Assembly (NCBI GenBank): GCA_020721805.1 | Contig: DYMB01000002.1 | Location: 1-43,798 of the forward strand | Direction: 5' to 3' | DNA: 43,798 nucleotides | From: Acetofilamentum sp. | GTDB taxonomy: Bacteria > Hydrothermota > 32-111 | In this document: piece by piece, positions 35,552-42,924 of the stretch | Layout: every line of letters starts with the position of its first letter | Numbering within the stretch: the stretch's first letter is position 1 | Made by a program: the position numbers and the translations under genes | Notes under the pieces: model-generated | What the model was told of the DNA's origin: nothing | The model's database searches: none | Seen by the model: the letters and a program-made list of their open reading frames with translations, nothing else

Positions 35552-36619
35552 ATGTTTAAGATATTAACAATCAATCCAGGTTCAACATCAACCAAAATAG
35601 CAGTATACGAAGATGAGAAGGAAATTTTTAAAAAAAATATCTCACACCCGGAAAGTGAGATCTCAAAATACAAACATATAGTGGATCAATATGATTTCAG
35701 AAGAGCAGCAATAGAAGAATCTTTAAAGGAGAACGGTTTTAATCTTAAGAGTTTTGACTGTTTTGTTGGTAGAGGAGGCCTCTTGAAACCGATACCGTCT
35801 GGGACATACAGGGTAAACCAGAAAATGATCGATGATTTAAAACATTCTCCGCTTGGGGAACATGCCTCAAACCTTGGTGGTATGATCGCACATGAATTTG
35901 AAAAGGAGAGCGGTAAGCCATCTTATATCGTTGATCCGGTTGTTGTTGATGAGATGGATGACATAGCAAGGATAACCGGTTTCCCTGAAATTCAGAGGGT
36001 ATCGATTTTCCATGCTTTAAACCAAAAGGCTACAGCAAGAAAGGCAGCTTCCGATCTTGGGAAGAAGTATGATGAATTGAATCTTATAGTTGTTCACCTC
36101 GGAGGAGGGATTTCCATAGGGGCTCACAGAAAGGGAAAAATTGTCGATGTTAACAACGCTTTGAACGGTGATGGCCCATTAGCTCCAGAAAGGGCTGGTT
36201 CAATACCTTCTTGGGGTTTGTACAAATTTATAGTTGAAACAAAGATGGAGGAGAAAGATTTTAAAAAGCGACTTGCCGGTAAAGCAGGGATAGTTGCACA
36301 TCTCGGAACGAACGATATGAGAAGAGTGGAAGATGAGGTGAAGGCTGGAAATAAAAAATTTGAAAGAATATATCACGCAATGGCTTACAATATAGGCAAA
36401 TGGGTTGGAATGATGGCGGCGGTGCTTCATGGAGATGTTGACGAAATCGTTATAACAGGTGGACTTGCCTATGATAAAATGTTTGTAGGTTGGATAGAGG
36501 AGATGGTAAAATTTATAGCACCTGTAAAAATTTATCCCGGCGAAAATGAGATGCAGGCGCTTGCTTTTGGTGGACTGAGAGTGCTAACGGGTGAAGAGAA
36601 TGCGAAAGAGTATAAATAA
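35552..36619 (+). CDS. buk: Butyrate kinase
   Basis: This 355-residue ASKHA-fold kinase interconverts butyryl phosphate and butyrate with ATP. NPGSTSTKIAVYED, VGRGGLLKPIPSGTYRV, VVHLGGGISIGAH and ITGGLAYD are its signatures, and the length is normal. It precedes the porGDAB genes by 18 nt, implying a shared operon in which oxidative decarboxylation of 2-oxoacids and substrate-level phosphorylation are expressed together. No phosphotransbutyrylase gene is in the window, so the acyl-phosphate donor is encoded elsewhere. A branched-chain acyl substrate is equally possible. Confidence 0.93.
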   Translation: MFKILTINPGSTSTKIAVYEDEKEIFKKNISHPESEISKYKHIVDQYDFRRAAIEESLKENGFNLKSFDCFVGRGGLLKPIPSGTYRVNQKMIDDLKHSPLGEHASNLGGMIAHEFEKESGKPSYIVDPVVVDEMDDIARITGFPEIQRVSIFHALNQKATARKAASDLGKKYDELNLIVVHLGGGISIGAHRKGKIVDVNNALNGDGPLAPERAGSIPSWGLYKFIVETKMEEKDFKKRLAGKAGIVAHLGTNDMRRVEDEVKAGNKKFERIYHAMAYNIGKWVGMMAAVLHGDVDEIVITGGLAYDKMFVGWIEEMVKFIAPVKIYPGENEMQALAFGGLRVLTGEENAKEYK

Positions 36620-36637
36620 AGTTCAATAGGAGGAAAA

Positions 36638-37189
36638 ATGCTTGAAATAAGAGTTCACGGAAGAGGAGGACAGGGAGGGGTTATAGCTTCCAAGATACTC
36701 GCATACGCTTTTGCGATGGAAGGTAAATATGTTCAGGCTTTCCCTGAATTTGGAGTTGAAAGAAGAGGGGCACCTGTCACCGCTTTCATAAGGGTTTCCG
36801 AAGGTAAAATAAATATCCGTTCAAAAATTTATGAACCACAGCATCTTATAGTTCTTGAACCGACACTACTCGGTGCAATAGATATAACGGAAGGGTTGAA
36901 GGATGGAGGCTTCATAGTGATAAATACTAAAAAAAGACCCGATGAATTAAACCTTAAAGTAAAAAATAGCAAAATAGCAACAGTTGATGCTACTGGAATC
37001 GCTTTGAAATACAGACTGGGTTCATCAGCATCACCTATTGTTAATACTGCTATTCTTGGAGGATTTGCAAAAGCAACTGGATTTGTAAAAATTGAATCGA
37101 TAGTGGAAGCTATAAAAAAGGAGGTACCGATTAAACCTGAAGAGAATGCACAGGCGGCTATTGAAGCTTATAATTCTACTTTAATGTAA
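36638..37189 (+). CDS. porG: 2-oxoacid:ferredoxin oxidoreductase gamma subunit
   Basis: This 183-residue gamma subunit of the pyruvate (or related 2-oxoacid) ferredoxin oxidoreductase opens with VHGRGGQGGVIASKILAYA. It continues with FPEFGVERRGAPVTAFIR and ends with PIKPEENAQAAIEAY, all typical. It contributes to the CoA-binding region of the heterotetramer. AGGAGG precedes the ATG. Confidence 0.93.
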   Translation: MLEIRVHGRGGQGGVIASKILAYAFAMEGKYVQAFPEFGVERRGAPVTAFIRVSEGKINIRSKIYEPQHLIVLEPTLLGAIDITEGLKDGGFIVINTKKRPDELNLKVKNSKIATVDATGIALKYRLGSSASPIVNTAILGGFAKATGFVKIESIVEAIKKEVPIKPEENAQAAIEAYNSTLM

Positions 37190-37201
37190 AAAGGAGAGTT
37201 T

Positions 37202-37501
37202 ATGATAAAAAAGATAGGCAAAAAGATAATTTTTGAAAAAGCGGATGATCTACCACCAAATGCTATGTCACTAGGAACAACCGAATTCAACGAAACAGGT
37301 TCTTGGAGAAACGAAAGGCCTGTTGTGGATAAAGATAAATGTATCGCTTGTGGAATATGCTGGAAATTTTGCCCTGATATGTCGATCAAAGAGGATGCGC
37401 AAGGAAAGGCTGAAATAGATTATGTTTTTTGCAAAGGTTGTGGAATATGTGCTGCTGAATGCCCTGTTAAGGCTATAAAGATGATTGAGGAGGAAAAATG
37501 A
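37202..37501 (+). CDS. porD: 2-oxoacid:ferredoxin oxidoreductase delta subunit (2[4Fe-4S] ferredoxin)
   Basis: This 99-residue delta subunit carries two [4Fe-4S] motifs, CIACGICWKFCPD and CKGCGICAAECPVKA, which relay electrons to an external ferredoxin. The N-terminal ETGSWRNERPVVDKDKC segment is characteristic of PorD. It overlaps porA by 4 nt. Confidence 0.95.
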   Translation: MIKKIGKKIIFEKADDLPPNAMSLGTTEFNETGSWRNERPVVDKDKCIACGICWKFCPDMSIKEDAQGKAEIDYVFCKGCGICAAECPVKAIKMIEEEK

Positions 37502-38658
37502 GTGAACAAAAAGTTATAATGGGAAATCATGCTTTATCATATGGTGCTGTTACCTCAAGAGTTCAGGTTGTTGCTGCTTATCCTATAACACCCCAGACTC
37601 AGGTGGTTGAACTTCTTTCAGAGATGTGTGCTGATGGAACACTCGATGCAGAATTCATAAAGGTTGAATCTGAACATTCTGCAATGGCAGCATCTATTGG
37701 TGCTTCCGCTGCTGGAGCAAGAGCCTTTACAGCAACAAGTTCGCAGGGACTTGCACTTATGCATGAAATGTTACATTGGGCTGTGGGAGCAAGACTCCCA
37801 ATAGTTATGGGAAACATAAACAGATCTATGGCACCACCCTGGACAATCTGGTCAGAACAGACCGATTCACTTTCTCAAAGAGATACTGGATGGTTACAGA
37901 TTTATGCTTCAAGTAACCAGGAAGTTTATGATTCTGTTTTGATAGCATACAAGGTTGCTGAGAATAAAAAAGTATCTTTACCAGTGATGATAGTTCTGGA
38001 TGCGTTTTTTCTCTCACACACATCAGAAAATGTTAACCTGATAGATCAAAAGGATGCTGATAGATATTTAAAACCATACAATCCAGAATTTAAACTCGAT
38101 ATAAAGAATCCACATACTTTTGGTGGATTAACAACAGCAGATTGGTATATGGAATTAAGGTATAAAATTCAAAAGGCGATGGAAGATTCGATTGATGTTA
38201 TAAAAGAAGCACACAAAGAATTTAAAGATTTGTTTGGTAGAGAGTATGGCTTGGTTGAAACATATAAATGTGAAGATGCTGATACTATTCTTGTTGCTAT
38301 AGCAACCGCTGCTTCAACAGCAAAAGAAGTCATCGATGAGTTAAGAAAAGAGGGTAAAAAGGTAGGGCTGTTGAGAATAAGATTCTTTAGACCATTTCCT
38401 TTTGACGATGTAAAAAAGAATCTAAAAAATTCTAAAAAAGTGATAGTTCTTGACCGTAACCTTTCACCAGGAAATGGTGGAATAGTATATCAAGAAGTTA
38501 AATCTGCACTTTACAATGAACCAGTTAAACCTAAAGTTTATGGTTATATAGCTGGTTTGGGTGGTAGAGATATTACTGTTGATACGATAAAAAAACTTTT
38601 TGAAGATGCCCAAAAGAGTGAGCCAGCAGAGGTTAAGTGGATGGAGGTGAAAATATGA
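37498..38658 (+). CDS. porA: 2-oxoacid:ferredoxin oxidoreductase alpha subunit
   Basis: This 386-residue alpha subunit has AYPITPQTQVVELLSEM, KVESEHSAMAASIGASAAG and TSSQGLALMHEML, all typical of the TPP-pyrimidine-binding lobe. MAPPWTIWSEQTDSLSQRDTGW marks the pyruvate (PorA) subtype; only TIWSEQTDSLSQRDTGW is needed for recognition. It overlaps porD and porB by 4 nt each. Confidence 0.94.
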   Translation: MSEQKVIMGNHALSYGAVTSRVQVVAAYPITPQTQVVELLSEMCADGTLDAEFIKVESEHSAMAASIGASAAGARAFTATSSQGLALMHEMLHWAVGARLPIVMGNINRSMAPPWTIWSEQTDSLSQRDTGWLQIYASSNQEVYDSVLIAYKVAENKKVSLPVMIVLDAFFLSHTSENVNLIDQKDADRYLKPYNPEFKLDIKNPHTFGGLTTADWYMELRYKIQKAMEDSIDVIKEAHKEFKDLFGREYGLVETYKCEDADTILVAIATAASTAKEVIDELRKEGKKVGLLRIRFFRPFPFDDVKKNLKNSKKVIVLDRNLSPGNGGIVYQEVKSALYNEPVKPKVYGYIAGLGGRDITVDTIKKLFEDAQKSEPAEVKWMEVKI

Positions 38659-39539
38659 AATATTCAATACCAGAAAAAGAGTTAATAAACCCTGGTCATC
38701 TTGCATGTCAGGGTTGTGGTGGTGCTTTGGCTATGAGAATTGTTTTAAAAACACTTGGTGAGAATACTATTTTGACAATTCCAGCCTGCTGTTGGTCAGT
38801 AATAGATGGTCCATTCCCTTATTCTGCAGTTAAGGTTCCTCTTTTTCATACGGCATTTGAAACCGCTGCCATAACCGCAGCTGGCATAAAGGCTGGAACA
38901 AAAAAGGTCGAAAAAGAGTATATACATAGTGTTGCATGGGCAGGAGATGGTGGAACTTTTGATATCGGATTGCAGGCTTTGTCCGGTGCTGCCGAAAGAA
39001 ATGATGATATATTTTATTTTGTGTATGATAATGAAGCATATATGAATACAGGTATCCAAAGATCCTCTGCAACTCCAAAAGGAGCATGGACAACAACAAC
39101 ACCAACCACCTTTCCAAAACTTGAGAGTAAAAAGGATCTTGATGCTATCGTTGCTGCTCATAATGTTCCGTATCAGGCAACCGTATCGGTTTCATATCCA
39201 GAAGATTTTACAAAGAAACTTGAAAAAGCGGTTAAAAAAAGAGGTTTTAAATTCTTCCATATACTCGCCCCATGTCCTCCAGGATGGAAAACAAATCCAG
39301 AGGATACTATAAAATTGGGAAGAATGGCAGTTGAAAGTGGTATTTTCCCACTCTATGAAATAGAGAATGGCGAAAATTACACAATAAATATGCCATCACC
39401 CAAAAAAGAATTAAAACCGGTAAATGAATACCTTTTAAAACAAGGAAGATTCAGACATCTTAAAGAAAAAGACATAGAACTGATTCAAGAAATTATTAAT
39501 AAGAGATGGGAAAAACTTAAAAGACTGGCTGGAGTTTAA
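38655..39539 (+). CDS. porB: 2-oxoacid:ferredoxin oxidoreductase beta subunit
   Basis: This beta subunit of about 294 residues binds TPP pyrophosphate (WAGDGGTFDIGLQALSGA, YDNEAYMNTGIQRS) and a [4Fe-4S] cluster (CQGCGGALA, then PACCWS and the cysteine in APCPPGW). I chose the ATG at 38655, which overlaps the porA stop (ATGA) and has GGAGG upstream, rather than a GTG 18 nt earlier. With porG, porD and porA it completes the four-subunit archaeal-type enzyme. A terminator follows directly. Confidence 0.94.
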   Translation: MKYSIPEKELINPGHLACQGCGGALAMRIVLKTLGENTILTIPACCWSVIDGPFPYSAVKVPLFHTAFETAAITAAGIKAGTKKVEKEYIHSVAWAGDGGTFDIGLQALSGAAERNDDIFYFVYDNEAYMNTGIQRSSATPKGAWTTTTPTTFPKLESKKDLDAIVAAHNVPYQATVSVSYPEDFTKKLEKAVKKRGFKFFHILAPCPPGWKTNPEDTIKLGRMAVESGIFPLYEIENGENYTINMPSPKKELKPVNEYLLKQGRFRHLKEKDIELIQEIINKRWEKLKRLAGV

Positions 39540-39564
39540 AAGGGGCAAATAAGCCCCTTTTTAT
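39538..39564 (+). terminator. Intrinsic terminator after porB
   Basis: The hairpin AAAGGGGC / GCCCCTTT with loop AAATAA (39547-39552) is followed by a T-rich tract. It is the strongest terminator in the window and ends the buk-por operon. The next ORF starts at 39570, immediately after it. Confidence 0.85.
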
Positions 39565-39569
39565 TTATT

Positions 39570-40628
39570 ATGAAAATCGGAATATTAGGATTACCGAAAT
39601 CTGGTAAAACAACAATTTTTCAATTATTAAGCAATAAAAATCTAAGTGATAATTTAAAAGAAAGATTTTTTGTTTCATCTGTTAAGGTAAAAGATTCAAG
39701 GATAGATTATCTTTCAAAAATTTTTAATCCAAAAAAGACAACTTATCCAGTTATAGATTTTATTGATTATAACCCACCTCTTGAAAAAGAGGAAAAGGGA
39801 ATAGATCTGGAATATTTTACAAAACTAAAAGAGAGTGATGGAATTTTAAAAGTTATAAGATTTTTTGAAAACGAGGTTTATCCTCCATATTTTCAAGATA
39901 TTTCACCTTTGAAGGAGTTGACTGAACTTGACGATCATACAATATTGACCGATCTTGAAATAGTTGAAAGAAGATATGAAAAGTTGAAAAATGCAAAATA
40001 TAGACTCTCCCTGATTGAAACTGCTGAATTGACTTCTTTAGAAAAGTTTAAGAATATTCTTTCAGACGGTAGAAGGCTTTCAGAATTTAAATTTTCTCCC
40101 GAAGAAGAAAAGATAATAAAAAATTTTTCACTAATAACTGCAAAAGAGGAGATAATAGTTATAAACACCGATTCACTTGAAAGAAGTTTACCGCAGGATC
40201 TTATCGATTATCTTGAAAAAAATCAAAGAGAATATTTTATAGTTTCCGCTTTAGAAGAGAAGGAGTTGAACGAACTTGATGAAGAATCGAAAAAAGAGTT
40301 CGCAACAGAGATGAAGATAGATACTTTTGCAATAGATAATGTGATTTCCAAATTTTACAAAAAATTGGATCTTATAACTTTTTTAACGGTTGGTGAGGAT
40401 GAGGTTAAGGGTTGGACAATAAAAAATAAAACCACAGCCCTTAAAGCTGCTGGAAAGATCCATTCAGATTTCGAGAAAGGTTTTATCAAAGCACAGGTAG
40501 TCTCTTTCGAAGATTTTAAAAAATACAATAGCATTAAAGATTGTTCAAAGAATGGTGTTTTAAGGCTTGAAGGTAAAGATTATTTGGTAAAAGATGGGGA
40601 TATAATAGAGTTCAAATTCAATCTATAG
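39570..40628 (+). CDS. ychF: YchF/Obg-like P-loop NTPase
   Basis: This 352-residue protein has a P-loop GLPKSGKTT (7-15), a helical insertion rich in coiled coil (about 110-185) and a C-terminal TGS-type region (about 270-352, with FLTVGEDEVKGWTIK and AAGKIHSDFEKGFIKAQVV). That is the YchF layout. The guanine-specifying NKxD is replaced by VINTDS; YchF proteins are known to prefer ATP. The N-terminal G2 and G3 motifs are divergent (DFIDYNP rather than DxxG), so this is an unusual member. No Shine-Dalgarno precedes the ATG, and a terminator ends just before it. Confidence 0.85.
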   Translation: MKIGILGLPKSGKTTIFQLLSNKNLSDNLKERFFVSSVKVKDSRIDYLSKIFNPKKTTYPVIDFIDYNPPLEKEEKGIDLEYFTKLKESDGILKVIRFFENEVYPPYFQDISPLKELTELDDHTILTDLEIVERRYEKLKNAKYRLSLIETAELTSLEKFKNILSDGRRLSEFKFSPEEEKIIKNFSLITAKEEIIVINTDSLERSLPQDLIDYLEKNQREYFIVSALEEKELNELDEESKKEFATEMKIDTFAIDNVISKFYKKLDLITFLTVGEDEVKGWTIKNKTTALKAAGKIHSDFEKGFIKAQVVSFEDFKKYNSIKDCSKNGVLRLEGKDYLVKDGDIIEFKFNL

Positions 40629-40660
40629 AAAAAGGTTAAAACTTTCATTTTTTGAAATTC

Positions 40661-40688
40661 TTGACTTTTAAACATTTTGATTTAAAAT
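40661..40688 (+). promoter_or_regulatory. Promoter of ORF 40695, likely leaderless
   Basis: TTGACT (40661-40666) and TAAAAT (40683-40688) are separated by 16 bp. The ATG at 40695 is exactly where transcription is expected to start, six nucleotides past the -10 box, with no Shine-Dalgarno. Confidence 0.55.
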
Positions 40689-40694
40689 AATATT

Positions 40695-41186
40695 ATGGAA
40701 AAAATAGACTTATTTTATAAACTGAAAAAGGCTGTTATAAACCAAAACAATAAAGAGATAATGGAAATTTATCTTTATAGTTTGAAATCAAATTTGCGTG
40801 ATAAAGATCTTATAGTAAAATTGATGGAATATATGTATTTGAAGAAGGATGCTGATAAATATGTTAACCTTTTAAGATTATTTGGCTCTTTAACAGATTC
40901 GGATTCAGACATAGCATATTTTGTAGGTTTTTATTTTTTGATAAAAAAATCATATTTCCATGCTTTATGTTCTTTTAAACTTGTTGATAAATACAGTGTA
41001 TATTATGGTTTTGCTCAGAGCAATATAAATCTTATTGAAAATAATGAACTCAAATTACTTGTGGTAATAAAAAATGAGAATGATGGAAACAAAAGACTGA
41101 AAAATATTGAAACCCATGTTTATAGAACCGTCAACAAAATGATTAAATATGCAAAATCCAGATCAGATGGTTTTAAGGATAATTGA
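40695..41186 (+). CDS. Unrecognised helical protein
   Basis: This 163-residue soluble protein appears mostly alpha-helical. A repeated pattern (LIVKLMEYMYLKKDADKYV, IAYFVGFYFLIKKSYFHAL) recalls helical-hairpin or TPR-like repeats. No catalytic motif or signal peptide is seen. It overlaps the HAD gene start by one base (TGATG), so the two are coupled. I do not recognise the family. Confidence 0.5.
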   Translation: MEKIDLFYKLKKAVINQNNKEIMEIYLYSLKSNLRDKDLIVKLMEYMYLKKDADKYVNLLRLFGSLTDSDSDIAYFVGFYFLIKKSYFHALCSFKLVDKYSVYYGFAQSNINLIENNELKLLVVIKNENDGNKRLKNIETHVYRTVNKMIKYAKSRSDGFKDN

Positions 41187-41917
41187 TGATAAAGGTCGTC
41201 TCTTTTGATCTATGGAACACTATTCTTTCCGATAGGGATACAAAAAATCATAAAGAATACAGATATAATGGATTATCTTTTATTTTTTCAAAATACGGAT
41301 ATTTTTTAGATAGGGATAAATTTTTAAAAAGTATAGATGATACCTGGAATATTTTTTTTAACCACCATTGGTTAGAAAAAGGTTTTACCCCAACAACCCG
41401 CTCATCAATGAGAACTTTTTTATCATATCTTTCAATCGAAGATTATCCTGAAGAATTTTTTGATGAGGTTGTAAAATTTATGGAAACCTCATTTTTAAAC
41501 AGGGAAGTATCATTTGTTGATAATATGGATAGACTTATAAAAAATCTTAGCAACGATTATAAACTGGCTTTGATCTCTGATACCGGTTTTACGCCAGGTA
41601 AATATTTACGAAGAGTTTTAAAAAAAGTTGATATTTTCAAATATTTTTCGCTTTTTATTTTTTCTGATGAAATAGGTGTTGCAAAACCTGATAAAAAAGT
41701 TTTTGAATTACTTTTGAAATATTTTGATTGTCAACCAGGAGAAGTTGTTCATATTGGTGATATTCCCAAAACTGATATTAAGGGAGCGATAGATAGTGGT
41801 ATTAAAAGTATTCTTTTTAAAAAGGAAATATATAATTTTAAAGATATGGAAAAATTGAAGGCTGATTTTGAAACTGACGATCCCTTTGAAATAGAAAAAA
41901 TTATTAAAAACTTATAG
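41186..41917 (+). CDS. HAD-superfamily hydrolase
   Basis: This phosphatase-like protein of about 243 residues has the HAD motifs in order: FDLWNTI (nucleophile Asp8, although the usual DxDxT reads DLWNT), LISDTGF (motif II), KPDKKVF (motif III) and HIGDIPKTDIKGA (motif IV). A helical cap lies between motifs I and II. Substitution of the second aspartate of motif I by Trp is common in dehalogenase-like members, so phosphatase activity is not assured. The ATG at 41186 is chosen over the TTG before it. Confidence 0.8.
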   Translation: MIKVVSFDLWNTILSDRDTKNHKEYRYNGLSFIFSKYGYFLDRDKFLKSIDDTWNIFFNHHWLEKGFTPTTRSSMRTFLSYLSIEDYPEEFFDEVVKFMETSFLNREVSFVDNMDRLIKNLSNDYKLALISDTGFTPGKYLRRVLKKVDIFKYFSLFIFSDEIGVAKPDKKVFELLLKYFDCQPGEVVHIGDIPKTDIKGAIDSGIKSILFKKEIYNFKDMEKLKADFETDDPFEIEKIIKNL

Positions 41918-41925
41918 GAGGAGAT

Positions 41926-42924
41926 ATGAATGGAAATCTCCAATTGCAACATTTTATTTTAAATGAACAAAAAAAATTTCCTTATGCAAAAGGTGATTTT
42001 ACATTACTCATACTTGATATAGCACTGGCAGGTAAAATAATCTCAAGTGAAGTTAACAAAGCTGGACTTATTGAGATACTGGGACTTACCGGAAAAGAGA
42101 ATATACAGGGGGAGCAGGTTCAAAAACTTGATGAATTTTCAAACTCAACACTTGTTAACATTCTTTCAAGAAATGAAACCGTTGGAGGTTGTGCATCAGA
42201 GGAGATGGCTGATGCCGTATTATTTGAGAAACATACTAAAGCAAAATATTGTGTGATTTTTGATCCCCTCGATGGTTCATCCAACATTGATGTCAATGTA
42301 AGTATAGGAACCATATTTTCGATTTACAAACTTTCAAATGAAGGGGAATGTAGTGAAAAGGATTTTTTGAAAAAGGGTGAAGAACAGGTCGCGGCAGGTT
42401 ATATCATCTATGGTTCATCAACAATGCTCGTTTTAACTACCGGAGAGGGTGTTCATGGATTCACACTCGATCCCTCACTTGGAGAATTTTTGCTTTCACA
42501 TCCAGATATAAAATATCCGGAACCACCTAAAAGATACTATTCTGTCAACGAAGGGAACTTTAAATACTGGGACAAAAATGTAAAGAAATATGTGGATCAT
42601 CTTAAAAATAATGAAAAACCATTTTCTCTGAGATATATAGGTTCACTTGTTTCCGATTTTCATAGAAACCTTATCTATGGTGGAATATTCTTTTATCCTT
42701 TAGACTATAAAAATCCTGAAAAACCAAAAGGAAAGTTAAGACTTATGTATGAGGCTAATCCTCTCGCATTGATTTCAAAAAATGCTGGTGGACTTGCAAG
42801 TGATGGAAAGAATGATATTCTTTCTTTGAAACCGGAAGAGTTGCACCAGAGGGTTCCTCTCTATATTGGAGCGAAGAGTTTTGTAGAAGAAGCCTTAGCA
42901 TTTTTAAATTCGGAGGAAAAATGA
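41926..42924 (+). CDS. fbp: Fructose-1,6-bisphosphatase class I
   Basis: This 332-residue gluconeogenic enzyme hydrolyses fructose 1,6-bisphosphate. DPLDGSSNIDVNVSIGTIF (from residue 113) carries the metal-binding aspartates, and ASEEMADAV, RYIGSLVSDFHRNLIYGGIF and RLMYEANPLA are further family blocks. Full length. GGAGG precedes the ATG. The last codons overlap the start of the PorV-like gene by 4 nt. Confidence 0.95.
   Translation: MNGNLQLQHFILNEQKKFPYAKGDFTLLILDIALAGKIISSEVNKAGLIEILGLTGKENIQGEQVQKLDEFSNSTLVNILSRNETVGGCASEEMADAVLFEKHTKAKYCVIFDPLDGSSNIDVNVSIGTIFSIYKLSNEGECSEKDFLKKGEEQVAAGYIIYGSSTMLVLTTGEGVHGFTLDPSLGEFLLSHPDIKYPEPPKRYYSVNEGNFKYWDKNVKKYVDHLKNNEKPFSLRYIGSLVSDFHRNLIYGGIFFYPLDYKNPEKPKGKLRLMYEANPLALISKNAGGLASDGKNDILSLKPEELHQRVPLYIGAKSFVEEALAFLNSEEK

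Noticed and set aside
38637-38654. GTG at 38637 as start of porB
   Set aside because: The ATG at 38655 overlaps the porA stop as ATGA and is preceded by GGAGG; the extra residues match no PorB.
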